A stretch of 64,000 bases of DNA, taken from contig NZ_KB908056.1 of assembly GCF_000382325.1 (NCBI RefSeq), positions 273,722-337,721 on the forward strand. Direction: 5' to 3'. Below the pieces are notes generated by a model that was not told the DNA's origin, did not search any database, and saw nothing but the letters and a program-made list of their open reading frames with translations. Both the position numbers and the translations under genes were made by a program. Shown here piece by piece: positions 8,029 to 16,893 of this stretch. The DNA comes from Woodsholea maritima DSM 17123 (lineage in GTDB: Bacteria > Pseudomonadota > Alphaproteobacteria > Caulobacterales > Maricaulaceae). Position 1 is the stretch's first letter; each line of letters opens with the position of its first letter.

Positions 8029-8862
8029 CTAAACCTGTAAAGCACGGGTGATATCAACATCAGAGAGATAGCCCACAACCGTTCCAGCCTCGTCCCCGCT
8101 TTCGGTGACAAAGGCGTCAGCGCATTTATCGCGTACGCTCATGCGCCGCTTCACCGTGTCCAGACTATCGCTGGCCTTCACGCAGATAAAAGCATGGCTG
8201 AGCCAGCTCCACGCGGGTTCTTCGACAAAGGCCTTGATCGTCACTTCATTCTCGGCGTCCGCCATGGCAAAGCGCATCACGCCCGGTCCTTGTAAACGCT
8301 CCAGCAAAGACGATTTATGGATGACCAACTTGGGGCGGTCTTCCTTCATGATCAAAGCGCGGTTAAGCCCAGCATGTTCATCAAAGAACAGCTTCAACGT
8401 CGTCAGGCTTTCCTCCATCGGATCGTCTTTTTCACCCTTGAAGACCCGCATCTGCCCCCGCCGGATCATGACATCGCTCACAGTCAGCGCTTGAAGCTGG
8501 GCTTGTTCTTGATTGATCCCGACCCGCGCCATGCGTTCGGCATTACGCGCGGCGGCGTTGAAATTCTCACGTGAGAAATAAAACGCCAACACGGTCCCGA
8601 CCCAGATGCCGATCATGGGCAAAAGCGCGTCCTGCAAGCCTTCCAAGACTTGCGAACCACGCTCATGGCGGGCAATCGCGTTTTGACTACCTTCAAGCGC
8701 CATTAAAGGCGTGCGTAGGGTCTTGTTGAGCTCCAGCCCCATATACACCAAAAGATAGATGATAAAGACCGCCCCAACAATGACCGCAATGGCCAACAAG
8801 GTTTGCATCAGAACTTTCGGCTCGGGTAGACTTTTACCCGGCAATTGTGGATCTCTATCCAT
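8029..8862 (-). CDS. Membrane protein with C-terminal CBS-like region
   Basis: The 277-residue product has two membrane segments (about residues 18-45, beginning VLMQTLLAIAVIVGA, and about 85-105 in LLPMIGIWVGTVLAFYF). A long cytoplasmic part follows, containing LTVSDVMIRRGQMRVF and, near the end, VVGYLSDVDITRAL, which resemble the start and end of a CBS-type ligand-sensing module. I do not recognise a named family. The start at 8862 has gagaggggc upstream. Longer in-frame starts up to 8916 would overlap the start of the divergent transporter gene at 8903, which is less plausible. Confidence 0.7.
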   Translation of the reverse strand: MDRDPQLPGKSLPEPKVLMQTLLAIAVIVGAVFIIYLLVYMGLELNKTLRTPLMALEGSQNAIARHERGSQVLEGLQDALLPMIGIWVGTVLAFYFSRENFNAAARNAERMARVGINQEQAQLQALTVSDVMIRRGQMRVFKGEKDDPMEESLTTLKLFFDEHAGLNRALIMKEDRPKLVIHKSSLLERLQGPGVMRFAMADAENEVTIKAFVEEPAWSWLSHAFICVKASDSLDTVKRRMSVRDKCADAFVTESGDEAGTVVGYLSDVDITRALQV

Positions 8863-8902
8863 ACTCAGCCCCTCTCGCTCAAAAGACGCCCTTTGAGGTT
8901 GC

Positions 8903-9637
8903 ATGTCGCTCATCATAATTCTCCTTACGGCGCTGGCAACGTCTTTTATATCCGCCATTTTCGGCATGGCAGGGGGGCTGATCCTGATGGGGGTCTTGCT
9001 GGCCCTCTTGCCGCTGTCCAGTGCGATGGTGATCCATGGCGCGATCCAGAGCCTGGCCAATGGATCACGCGCCCTCTTCCTACATCGCCATATCCAATGG
9101 AGTTTTATCGCGCGCTATCTTATGGGCTCCCTGACCGCAGGCGCGATTTTACTTCTGATCACCTTTAAGCTGGATAAGGCGCTGACCTTCATCATCCTGG
9201 GACTGGTTCCGCTATGGATATGGCTGCCCAAATCCTGGTTTCACCTCAACGCCGCCCACCCGTTACAGGCGACGATCTGCGGTGCAATCGTCACAGGATT
9301 AAACGTCATTGCCGGGGTGTCAGGGCCGCTGCTCGATGTGTTTTTTCAGCATACCGCGCTTGATCGGCGCGCCATCGTAGCCACCAAAGCGACCAGCCAA
9401 ATCGCCGCCCATGGGGTTAAGATCGCCTATTATATCCTACCCGCTCTTCACAGCACCGATAAGGATTTGCTTTGGATTATCGCCCTGGCCGCCCCGCTTT
9501 CCATAGCGGGCACTTTCCTGGGTGGACGCCTCTTAGAGCGGATGAGCGAAAATCGTTTTCGACATTGGACGAAACGCATTGTGAGCGTCATTGGCGCGAT
9601 CTATGTGCTAAGGGGCCTCTCTCTATTTCTTGGTTAA
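8903..9637 (+). CDS. TSUP-family transporter (TauE/SafE sulfite or sulfonate exporter type)
   Basis: The 244-residue product is almost wholly hydrophobic, with about seven or eight membrane helices. It shows the two internally repeated TSUP halves, beginning FISAIFGMAGGLILMG and GLNVIAGVSGPLLDVF. TSUP proteins move sulfite, organosulfonates or other small anions across the inner membrane; the substrate cannot be assigned here. The start has tgagg just upstream. It lies divergent from the CBS-like membrane protein with about 40 bases between start codons. The GNAT gene follows with about 10 bases between stop and start, so co-transcription is likely. Confidence 0.85.
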   Translation: MSLIIILLTALATSFISAIFGMAGGLILMGVLLALLPLSSAMVIHGAIQSLANGSRALFLHRHIQWSFIARYLMGSLTAGAILLLITFKLDKALTFIILGLVPLWIWLPKSWFHLNAAHPLQATICGAIVTGLNVIAGVSGPLLDVFFQHTALDRRAIVATKATSQIAAHGVKIAYYILPALHSTDKDLLWIIALAAPLSIAGTFLGGRLLERMSENRFRHWTKRIVSVIGAIYVLRGLSLFLG

Positions 9638-9647
9638 GGCTTTCACC

Positions 9648-10220
9648 ATGCATTTGACCCCGATCCTGCTTGAAAACGACCATGTCCGCTTGGAGCCCTT
9701 GCGCGAAGATCACCGCGAGATTTTGCGCCCCCTCGCGCAAGAAGAAGAGATCTGGGCCTTCAATACCCTGCTCGGCCATGGTGCGCATTTTGATGGTTGG
9801 TTTGACTGGATGCTTGATCAACAAATCAAAGGCGAACAGATCAGCTATGGCGTCTATTGCAAAGCCTATAACAGCCATGTCGGCCACAGCGCCTATATGA
9901 TGATCGCCCCGCCCCATGCGCGCGTTGAAATCGGCTGGACCTGGTATGAAGCGCGCGCGCGTGGCACGCGGGTTAACCCGGCGGCCAAACATGCCCTGCT
10001 CAGCCATGCCTTTGCCTGCGGCGCAGCGCGGGTAGAGTTGAAGACCCATCATAAAAATCTACGCTCCCAAGCGGCGATGACCAAGATGGGCGCGGTGCGT
10101 GAAGGGACTTTGCGCTCTCACACCCTCACCTGGACGGGCGAGCGGCGCGATACGGTCTATTTCTCCATCCTCGCGGATGAATGGCCCAAGGTTAAGGAAG
10201 GTTTAGACGTCCGGCTCTAG
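9648..10220 (+). CDS. GNAT family N-acetyltransferase (RimJ/RimL type)
   Basis: The 190-residue product follows the RimJ/RimL pattern: an N-terminal strand (HVRLEPLREDH), the strand leading to the acetyl-CoA site (ARVEIGWTWY), and the late motif VELKTHHKNLRSQAAMTKMGAVREGTL typical of this group. It transfers acetyl from acetyl-CoA to an amine of unknown identity. The ATG at 9648 has aagg eight bases upstream; a TTG at 9630 would overlap the transporter gene. It is probably the second gene of a transcript with the TSUP transporter. Confidence 0.85.
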   Translation: MHLTPILLENDHVRLEPLREDHREILRPLAQEEEIWAFNTLLGHGAHFDGWFDWMLDQQIKGEQISYGVYCKAYNSHVGHSAYMMIAPPHARVEIGWTWYEARARGTRVNPAAKHALLSHAFACGAARVELKTHHKNLRSQAAMTKMGAVREGTLRSHTLTWTGERRDTVYFSILADEWPKVKEGLDVRL

Positions 10221-10253
10221 CGCACACCCGGTCAAGCGCCTACATTTCAGCCC

Positions 10254-10442
10254 ATGATCCGTATTGAATATGAAAACTCAGGGTGTTTTTCAGGCTGTAC
10301 CGGCATTATCGCGCTGGCCGGATGGTTTACGGCCGTGATCCGCGATGTGATGTTTTCCAAATGGCTGTGGGTGATTTTTGACGTGCTGATCCCGCCCCTT
10401 GGGGCATTTCGCGGCATCTTTATGTGGCTGGGCTGGGCCTAA
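10254..10442 (+). CDS. Small membrane protein, unknown
   Basis: This 62-residue open frame encodes two hydrophobic stretches (GCTGIIALAGWFTAVI and KWLWVIFDVLIPPLGAFRGIFMW). It fills the space between the GNAT gene and tadA exactly, ending three bases before the tadA stop. No clear ribosome-binding site precedes the ATG. Composition and position argue that it is real, but I recognise no family. Confidence 0.45.
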   Translation: MIRIEYENSGCFSGCTGIIALAGWFTAVIRDVMFSKWLWVIFDVLIPPLGAFRGIFMWLGWA

Positions 10443-10445
10443 ACC

Positions 10446-10937
10446 TTACCCTTCACGTTTCAAGGCCTTTGCCGCCTCGCGCTTGGCTTTGAAGAAGCCG
10501 CGTAACAGATCTGCACTCACTTCTTCACAAATCCCGGACACCACGTCTGGGCGCCAATGGCAGGTCGGTTGCGCAAAGAAACGCGGGCCATGGTCAATCG
10601 CGCCGCCCTTCTCATCGCCTGCGCCATAGATTACCCGACCCAGGCGCGCATGTGAAATGGCCCCCGCGCACATCGCACACGGTTCCAAGGTGACATAAAG
10701 CTCTAACCCCATCAGGCGATAATTGCCCAGCTTTGCGCCCGCTAAACGGATCGCAGTCAATTCAGCATGGGCCGTTGGATCACAGCTCGCAATCGGCGTA
10801 TTATGTCCGCGCGCCAGGACTTCGTCTGTGGCCGGATCGACAATCACCGCCCCGATGGGGGCTTCATCAGCCTTGGCCGCCAGACGGGCTTCGTCCAGCG
10901 CCAGGCGCATAAACATCTCTTCGCGCGTTGGGGTCAT
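10446..10937 (-). CDS. tadA: tRNA adenosine(34) deaminase
   Basis: TadA deaminates A34 to inosine in tRNA-Arg(ACG). The 163-residue product has the cytidine/deoxycytidylate deaminase zinc site: HAE (in DPTAHAELTAIR) and PCAMCAG, with the conserved N-terminal region EAPIGAVIVD. The tail (ADLLRGFFKAKR) matches the tRNA-binding C-terminus. The gene is divergent from the pseudouridine synthase gene with 36 bases between starts, a common alphaproteobacterial pairing. Confidence 0.93.
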   Translation of the reverse strand: MTPTREEMFMRLALDEARLAAKADEAPIGAVIVDPATDEVLARGHNTPIASCDPTAHAELTAIRLAGAKLGNYRLMGLELYVTLEPCAMCAGAISHARLGRVIYGAGDEKGGAIDHGPRFFAQPTCHWRPDVVSGICEEVSADLLRGFFKAKREAAKALKREG

Positions 10938-10973
10938 ACCTTCGCTTACTCACCTTCGGGAGCCTGATCAAGC

Positions 10974-11753
10974 GTGAATAAAGCCTCACCCCCCTCCGCC
11001 AGCCCTGATAGCGGCGATCGCATTGCCAAGGTTCTCGCCCATGCCGGGGTCGCCTCGCGGCGCGAAGCGGAGCGTCTGATCGAAGCTGGACGGATCAGCG
11101 TCAATGGCAAGGTGTTAAAAACCCCCGCCCATAAAGTGACCCCCGACGATATTGTCTGCCTGGATGGAGAGCCGATCTCCAAACGCCCTCCAACCCGGCT
11201 TTGGCGCCATCATAAGCCGATTGGCCGTGTCACCACCCATTCCGATCCCCAGGGGCGCGAAACCGTCTTTGCCAATCTGCCCCCGGATATGGGCCGGGTG
11301 ATCTCTATCGGGCGCCTGGATCTTAATTCTGAAGGTCTGATTTTGCTGACCAATGATGGCGAACTGGCGCGGGCGCTGGAGCTTCCCTCCACCGCCTGGA
11401 CGCGGCGCTACCGGGTGCGCGCCTATGGCAATGCCAAAGACAGTGATCTGGCGAAATTGAAAGACGGCATCACCGTTGAAGGGGTCAAATATGGCTCAAT
11501 CGAGGTTGAGGTTGATCGGCGTACCGGATCGAATGTCTGGCTAACCGTCTCTTTGAAAGAGGGTAAGAACCGCGAAGTGCGTAAAGTGCTCGCCGCGGTG
11601 GGCCTCACCGTGAACCGCTTGCTGCGCACCGCCTATGGCCCGTTTCAATTGGGCGCGCTTAAAAAAGGCGAGACCGAGGAGATCAAACGCTCGGTCCTGC
11701 GTGATCAATTGGGTAAAATCTATAAAATCGACAAGGATGGCCAACCGATATGA
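10974..11753 (+). CDS. rRNA pseudouridine synthase, RluB/RsuA family
   Basis: The 259-residue enzyme isomerises a uridine in rRNA. It has an N-terminal S4 RNA-binding domain (AKVLAHAGVASRREAERLI, residues about 18-75) and the RsuA/RluB catalytic core with GRLDLNSEGLILLTNDGEL, where the aspartate after GRL is the nucleophile. KEGKNREVRKV is the conserved late motif. The start is GTG at 10974. The stop overlaps the rsmD start by four bases, so the two are translationally coupled. RluB (23S) is more likely than RsuA from the extended N-terminus, but the exact site is inferred. Confidence 0.9.
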   Translation: MNKASPPSASPDSGDRIAKVLAHAGVASRREAERLIEAGRISVNGKVLKTPAHKVTPDDIVCLDGEPISKRPPTRLWRHHKPIGRVTTHSDPQGRETVFANLPPDMGRVISIGRLDLNSEGLILLTNDGELARALELPSTAWTRRYRVRAYGNAKDSDLAKLKDGITVEGVKYGSIEVEVDRRTGSNVWLTVSLKEGKNREVRKVLAAVGLTVNRLLRTAYGPFQLGALKKGETEEIKRSVLRDQLGKIYKIDKDGQPI

Positions 11754-12316
11754 GAATTGTCGGGGGACAGTTTAAAGGCCGCCCTTTGGTGGCCCCTAAA
11801 GGGCGCACCACACGGCCCACGGCGGACCGCGCGCGCGAAGCGATTTTTAATAAAATCGCCCATGCCCCCTGGAGTGCGGGCCTGGACGGCAAGCGCATTA
11901 TCGACCTGTTCGCGGGATCCGGCGCGCTGGGCTTTGAGGCCCTCTCGCGCGGGGCAAAATTCTGCCTTTTCGTGGAAACCGATACCGCCGCGCGCGGGGC
12001 TTTGCGTGATAATGTTGAAACCTTGATGCTGTTCGGCAATACCCGCATCCACCGGCGTGATGCCACGGCGCTGGGCGATAAACCGGCCAATCTGGGCGCG
12101 CCCTTTGACTTCGTCTTTCTCGACCCGCCTTATGGCCAGGGCCTGGGCGAAAAGGCCCTCGCGCGCCTTATCGAAGGGGGCTGGGTCAGCGAACGCGCCC
12201 AAGCCATGTTTGAGGTCGGCGTGGAGGAACATCCGGAGATTTCCGGCTGGACGACCCTGGATGAAGCCGAATATGGCGCAGCACGGGTGCTGTTTTTAGA
12301 ACGCTCGGCTGAATAA
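11750..12316 (+). CDS. rsmD: 16S rRNA (guanine(966)-N(2))-methyltransferase
   Basis: RsmD methylates G966 of 16S rRNA. The 188-residue product has RIVGGQFKGRPL at the N-terminus, the SAM-binding IIDLFAGSGALGFEALSRG, and the amino-methyltransferase motif DPPY (in FVFLDPPYGQG). It overlaps the preceding pseudouridine synthase gene by ATGA, making a two-gene rRNA modification operon. Confidence 0.95.
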   Translation: MRIVGGQFKGRPLVAPKGRTTRPTADRAREAIFNKIAHAPWSAGLDGKRIIDLFAGSGALGFEALSRGAKFCLFVETDTAARGALRDNVETLMLFGNTRIHRRDATALGDKPANLGAPFDFVFLDPPYGQGLGEKALARLIEGGWVSERAQAMFEVGVEEHPEISGWTTLDEAEYGAARVLFLERSAE

Positions 12317-12434
12317 CCTCATTTAACGCACGCTATCTTCACCTCAATTTTACCCGTCTTCGCGCACATTATCCCTAATCTGGAATAAGAATGGGCGCGT
12401 AAAGCGATCCCGGGTGTAAAGGCGCGGCACAGAT

Positions 12435-13562
12435 ATGAGCAGTTTATCAGCAAAAGCCGGGAATTTAGCGATGATCCGCGATAGCGGATCTACGGCGCGC
12501 ATTCTCAATCTTCTCTCTGTGAAAGACCGCTATAGCAAAACGCCCGAATATACCGAAAAGCCGCTGTTTCGCTCGACCCGTCTCAATGCCTGTTTTATCA
12601 TCAAGCATACCATGCGCCCGCGTGAACGCATGCAGATGCGTCTGCACCGCCTGACCGCTACCAAAGTGATCTTGCCCTTCTCAACCGAGAATTTACGCGT
12701 AGGAGGGCTGTCGGTCTTCGTAGAGCAACCCGATGCCAGCCGCATGCTGTCGGAAACCCTGGGCAAGGCCGTGACCAATCCTGATTTCCGCCAGGATATG
12801 CAAACCTTGGATGAAATATCGCGCCTGCCTTCGCTTGATCCTTATCTGCTGCGTGAGCGCTTTAATAATCTCGGCCGCGAAGTGGCCCGGTGCTATTTCG
12901 ACGTCTCCGAAGCCGATATGGCGCGCATGCAAAAACATGTCAGCGATCAGATTAAACGCTTGGTAGAATTGACCTTCAAAGGCCAATCCACGAACGCCCA
13001 TGGCATCGCCAATAAGCTGGCTGAGCTGTTGATGTCGGATATGACCAATGAAGCCTTGATGCCGCTGCGCAATGCCATGCGTCTGTCTGAAAAAGACTAT
13101 TCTGAAGGCATGTATGGCTGGAAAGGGTTTCTCTATTATACATGGCAATGGACCCAGATCGAAGATCAATTAGCCCCGATTGCCGAAGACCTGTTCTCCA
13201 TGCGCTTTTCCAATGCCGATTCCCATCAGATGAAGGAATTAGACCGCCTACGCGACCGGGTCTTTGAGGGAGCCAATGCTCGCGCCGAAGCCGTGCGCCG
13301 CGATCTGGAAAGCTATAAAGATGCCTTCAATGGCCTGGTCGAGCGCAATGAGCCTTTGGCGTTCCGCAACTTCCTGCTCAATGCGCCCGAAATGTTTATC
13401 AATACAGGTGAGCACTTAGCCGCCATTACCCATTTGGTCAGCTTTTGGAGTTTCCGTTTCCGTGATGGCGTGATGATGGCCGTCGATTCCACTGAAGCGG
13501 TCGAGATTTTTACAGATTTAGAGGATACCCTGCACACGGATGACGAGCTCAACATCGCTTGA
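12435..13562 (+). CDS. Conserved-looking cytosolic protein, unknown function
   Basis: The 375-residue product has no signal peptide or membrane segment. It is rich in charged residues and looks largely helical, with long amphipathic stretches in the second half (for example RDRVFEGANARAEAVRRDLE). The N-terminal third contains a basic patch (RPRERMQMRLHRLTATK) and a strand-rich segment after it. I do not recognise any family. The gene lies alone, between the rsmD operon and the convergent mutL. Confidence 0.75.
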   Translation: MSSLSAKAGNLAMIRDSGSTARILNLLSVKDRYSKTPEYTEKPLFRSTRLNACFIIKHTMRPRERMQMRLHRLTATKVILPFSTENLRVGGLSVFVEQPDASRMLSETLGKAVTNPDFRQDMQTLDEISRLPSLDPYLLRERFNNLGREVARCYFDVSEADMARMQKHVSDQIKRLVELTFKGQSTNAHGIANKLAELLMSDMTNEALMPLRNAMRLSEKDYSEGMYGWKGFLYYTWQWTQIEDQLAPIAEDLFSMRFSNADSHQMKELDRLRDRVFEGANARAEAVRRDLESYKDAFNGLVERNEPLAFRNFLLNAPEMFINTGEHLAAITHLVSFWSFRFRDGVMMAVDSTEAVEIFTDLEDTLHTDDELNIA

Positions 13563-13615
13563 GCGCGTCAGAGCGAGGCGATCTTTGAGCTCGATTAAAT
13601 CCCACCTGTTGCGCG

Positions 13616-15529
13616 CTATCTTCGACCGAAGAGGCGCTCAATATCAGCCAGTTTCAATTCCACATAAGTCGGACGGCCATGATTACACTGACCCGAATGG
13701 GGGGTAGCCTCCATCTCGCGCAACAAGGCATCCATTTCTTGGGCATTCAAGCGCCGACCTGAGCGCACCGAGCCATGACAGGCCATGGTGCCAACCACCT
13801 CTTCCAGCTTTTCTTTAAGCGATAAAGCCTCATCATATTCCGCGATCTCATCGGCCAGATCGCGAATAAGCCCCTGGACGTCCAAACGTCCACCCAAGAG
13901 TGCGGGCACATCACGCACCGCAATCGCGCCCGCGCCAAAGCCTTCAATCACAAGGCCCAATTCGGCAAGCTCATCGGCGCGGCTTAACACCCTTTGCGCC
14001 TCAGCCTCGTCCAGCTCGACAATCTCAGGCACCAGCAAGGCCTGGCGCGAAACCCCGGTTTCGGCCATCTGCTTTTTCATGCGCTCATAGACCAGGCGTT
14101 CATGAGCGGCATGCTGATCGACAATCACCAAGCCATCATGGGTCTGGGCGATCACATAGGTCGAATGCAGCTGCGCACGCGCCAGCCCCAAGGGCCGCCC
14201 CAACGGATCTTCTGCAGGCGCGGGTCCATCATGGACCTCATGATCAAATCCGGCTGTGGGCTCAACCCGGGTCGAGGCGCCATCGATGAAACGCGCCTCC
14301 ACGCCCTCGCCAGCGCCCAAAGCATCTGGGGCCAGCACCTGGTCATAACTGTGTTGAGCCTCGCGCATCTCCGCGCTGGGACGATAGCCACCCCCATAGG
14401 CCGCCGGTCCACGTGATCCCCAAAGCCCGCCGCTGGGCTGTGGGCTCGATCCGGCTTGCACCCGGCCCAAGGTATAATGCGCGACGGTCGTTGAGGCGCG
14501 ATGGCCAGCGCCCGCCAGGGCATGGCGCAACGCCCCGACGATCAAACCGCGCACCAGACCGGAATCGCGAAAGCGGACTTCCGCCTTGGCGGGGTGAACA
14601 TTGACATCGACTTGCGAGGTTGGAAGATCGACATAAAGCGCCACTACGGGATGACGATCACGGGCCAAAAAGTCCTGATAGGCCCCGCGCACCGCGCCCA
14701 CGATCAGCTTATCCTTTACCGGGCGATCATTGACGAACAGATATTGATGCTGGTTCGAGCCGCGATTATAGGTCGGAAGGCTCGCCCAGCCGGTAATGCG
14801 CACGCCCTCGCGCTCTTGATCAATCTCCAGCGCATTCTCACCGAAATCCCCGCCCAGCAACGCCGATAAACGCGCCTTACGCGCCTGGGCCGGGTCTTCA
14901 TGAGTTTCGGCGACAAGAGAGAGGCGTGAACGTCCATCCACCGTAAGGTAAAACCCCACATCCGCGCGCGCCAGCGCCAGGCGCTTCAGCGTGTCGGCAA
15001 TTGCAGTCGATTCAGAGCGTTCCGACTTCAAGAACTTCAACCGTGCGGGCGTCGCATAGAAAAGATCGCGCACTTCAACGCGTGTCCCGCGCCGACCCAA
15101 CGGCGGGGCCGGACGAGGGCCTTCCAAAACGCCGCCCTCCACACTCAGCTGCCAGGCTTCGCCTAAATCTGCGTTCTGAGAGAGGAGTGATAACCGCGCG
15201 ACCGAGCCGATGGAGGGCAAGGCCTCACCACGAAAGCCCATCGTATCAATATGAAGAAGGTCATCCTGGCCATCTTCGCCCACGGGCAGTTTTGACGTCG
15301 CATGACGCTCCACCGCCAGGCGCATCTCATCGCCATCCATGCCGCAGCCATTATCCTCAATCACCAAACGGACTAAACCGCCGCCTTCGGCGCGCACATC
15401 AATGCGAGTGGCCCCGGCATCCAGGGCGTTTTCCACCAATTCTTTCAAGGCGGAGGCAGGGCGTTCAACCACTTCACCGGCAGCGATGCGGTTGACGGTT
15501 TCAGGCGATAATCGACGGATCTTGCTCAT
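13616..15529 (-). CDS. mutL: DNA mismatch repair protein MutL, endonuclease-type
   Basis: MutL couples MutS mismatch recognition to strand removal. The 637-residue product has the GHKL ATPase motifs [17 protein letters not shown] and GFRGEAL, and the C-terminal dimerisation domain. The C-terminal domain carries the metal-dependent nicking motif [12 protein letters not shown], which fits DQHA-x2-E-x4-E, and CNHGRP near the end. It is therefore predicted to nick DNA itself, as in bacteria without MutH. The start at 15529 has gtgagg upstream; an earlier in-frame start (to 15628) would run through the upstream terminator. Confidence 0.95.
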   Translation of the reverse strand: MSKIRRLSPETVNRIAAGEVVERPASALKELVENALDAGATRIDVRAEGGGLVRLVIEDNGCGMDGDEMRLAVERHATSKLPVGEDGQDDLLHIDTMGFRGEALPSIGSVARLSLLSQNADLGEAWQLSVEGGVLEGPRPAPPLGRRGTRVEVRDLFYATPARLKFLKSERSESTAIADTLKRLALARADVGFYLTVDGRSRLSLVAETHEDPAQARKARLSALLGGDFGENALEIDQEREGVRITGWASLPTYNRGSNQHQYLFVNDRPVKDKLIVGAVRGAYQDFLARDRHPVVALYVDLPTSQVDVNVHPAKAEVRFRDSGLVRGLIVGALRHALAGAGHRASTTVAHYTLGRVQAGSSPQPSGGLWGSRGPAAYGGGYRPSAEMREAQHSYDQVLAPDALGAGEGVEARFIDGASTRVEPTAGFDHEVHDGPAPAEDPLGRPLGLARAQLHSTYVIAQTHDGLVIVDQHAAHERLVYERMKKQMAETGVSRQALLVPEIVELDEAEAQRVLSRADELAELGLVIEGFGAGAIAVRDVPALLGGRLDVQGLIRDLADEIAEYDEALSLKEKLEEVVGTMACHGSVRSGRRLNAQEMDALLREMEATPHSGQCNHGRPTYVELKLADIERLFGRR

Positions 15530-15587
15530 GGCCTCACCCTCCCCTCGCGCGGTGAGTCGGTCAAGGCCAGCACGCGGTTCACCCCAG

Positions 15588-15620
15588 CAAAAAACCCGGC
15601 TCAATCGAGCCGGGTTTTTC
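15588..15620 (-). terminator. Rho-independent terminator after the bamF gene
   Basis: On the minus strand a perfect eleven-base-pair stem (aaacccggctc/gagccgggttt) with a four-base loop is followed by tttgc. It ends the leftward ileS-lspA-bamF group about 30 bases after the bamF stop and separates it from mutL. Confidence 0.9.
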
Positions 15621-15650
15621 AATTCCAAAACCGAAGCCTAAGCCTAAGAC

Positions 15651-16190
15651 TTATAGACCAGGCAATTTGCGGCGGTTTTCGCGGCGACGCTCGATCTCAA
15701 CCTGACCACCACCGGTCACGGAATCGATCTGGGCTTGTGCAGCCTCTGGATCAAGCGCATCAGGGCGATCAGCCGGCGGGGCATAGCTGTCATTCTGCCA
15801 GAACAGAACACGATCTGCGAAGGCAGAGCGTTTACGCACCACGGCAGCGGTTTCCCCATCAATCAACTCGCGGATCGAAGGATTGGCCTGAGCGGCACCG
15901 GCGCGAGACGCGAACAGGATTTCCGCATCGGTTGCGGTGCCATCACTAATGCTGCCGAAAAGCGCGCGTTGGGCCTGTTGATCAACGAACACGTCTTCGG
16001 CGCGCAATTCACCCGGACGCGGTGGGCGCAGATTATATTCTGGCGGAACGGACAAAGGCGCGATGGTGACCACGCGGAATTCATCCGGGGTGGTTTTCTC
16101 GGTACCAAGGGCTTGGCGAACACCTGACGTACAGGCGGTTGCCCCCAAAAGGGCCATCAAGGACGTCGCGATGAGGGTGCGGCTGCGCAT
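15651..16190 (-). CDS. bamF: DUF3035 lipoprotein, BamF-type outer-membrane assembly subunit
   Basis: BamF is the alphaproteobacterial lipoprotein subunit of the BAM complex that inserts beta-barrels into the outer membrane. The 179-residue product has a lipoprotein signal ending in GATAC and the BamC-like segment TIAPLSVPPEYNLRPP (about residues 45-60), which defines DUF3035. The rest is low-complexity and Ala/Arg-rich, usual for the family. aaggagcg precedes the start. It follows lspA, whose product would process its signal peptide; both probably share a transcript. Confidence 0.85.
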   Translation of the reverse strand: MRSRTLIATSLMALLGATACTSGVRQALGTEKTTPDEFRVVTIAPLSVPPEYNLRPPRPGELRAEDVFVDQQAQRALFGSISDGTATDAEILFASRAGAAQANPSIRELIDGETAAVVRKRSAFADRVLFWQNDSYAPPADRPDALDPEAAQAQIDSVTGGGQVEIERRRENRRKLPGL

Positions 16191-16281
16191 GGCAAGGTCG
16201 CTCCTTTAAAATCCACTGTGATCAACACTTAACAGATGCTTAGGCCCCATGCCTAGGGCCCATGGCATCTTCGAGGCGTTT

Positions 16282-16794
16282 TTAACGCCGAGCATCGTCG
16301 GAGTTAAACAACAAATCAGCAAAAAGTAAGGCAACCCCGACACAAATTCCGGCATCGGCGATGTTAAAGACATAAGGGAAGTAAAGCCCTGAGAAGTCCA
16401 GAAAATCAACGACCGCGCCATAAAGCGCCCGATCGATGACATTGCCCACCGCCCCACCAATGATGAGACCAAAGGCCAGCGCCTGTAAAGCGCGGGTGGT
16501 TTTGGTCATCCATACGACCAAAAAGGCTGATACCGCCAGGGAAAAGCCGATGAGAACACTGCGCTGCCACAGGCTGTCCGCGGTGAAGAGGCCAAAGCTG
16601 ACCCCGCGATTCCACACCATGGTGAGGTTAAAGATCGGATCTAACACCTTGACCTGCGCACCGGGACCGCCGGCATCGAGATCAAGGATCTGCGTAATCC
16701 AATATTTGCTGAGCTGATCAAGGATCAGGACCACGCCCGCAATTGTGAAACCATAGACCGGCAATAAGCCGCCACTGCGTTTACGACGAAACAT
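16282..16794 (-). CDS. lspA: Lipoprotein signal peptidase (signal peptidase II)
   Basis: LspA is the inner-membrane aspartyl protease that cleaves prolipoproteins before the lipidated cysteine. The 170-residue product has four membrane helices and the conserved blocks DQLSKYWI, WNRGVSFG, GGAVGNVIDR and FPYVFNIADAGI, which include the catalytic aspartates. gaggtgagg precedes the ATG. Its usual partner ileS lies upstream, but a terminator-like hairpin separates them here. Confidence 0.95.
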   Translation of the reverse strand: MFRRKRSGGLLPVYGFTIAGVVLILDQLSKYWITQILDLDAGGPGAQVKVLDPIFNLTMVWNRGVSFGLFTADSLWQRSVLIGFSLAVSAFLVVWMTKTTRALQALAFGLIIGGAVGNVIDRALYGAVVDFLDFSGLYFPYVFNIADAGICVGVALLFADLLFNSDDARR

Positions 16795-16840
16795 CCCTCA
16801 CCTCCAAGCTGATACTCTTTTAGGCCCATGGCTTTAAATA

Positions 16841-16873
16841 GAAAAGAGGCAATGATGACCATTGCCTCTTTTT
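16841..16873 (-). terminator. Terminator-like hairpin between ileS and lspA
   Basis: On the minus strand an eleven-base-pair stem (aagaggcaatg/cattgcctctt) with a five-base loop is followed by ttctattt. It lies 21 bases past the ileS stop and 47 bases before the lspA start, so it should reduce read-through from ileS into lspA. Confidence 0.75.
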
Positions 16874-16893
16874 ATAAAGTCGCCAAAGCGCGT

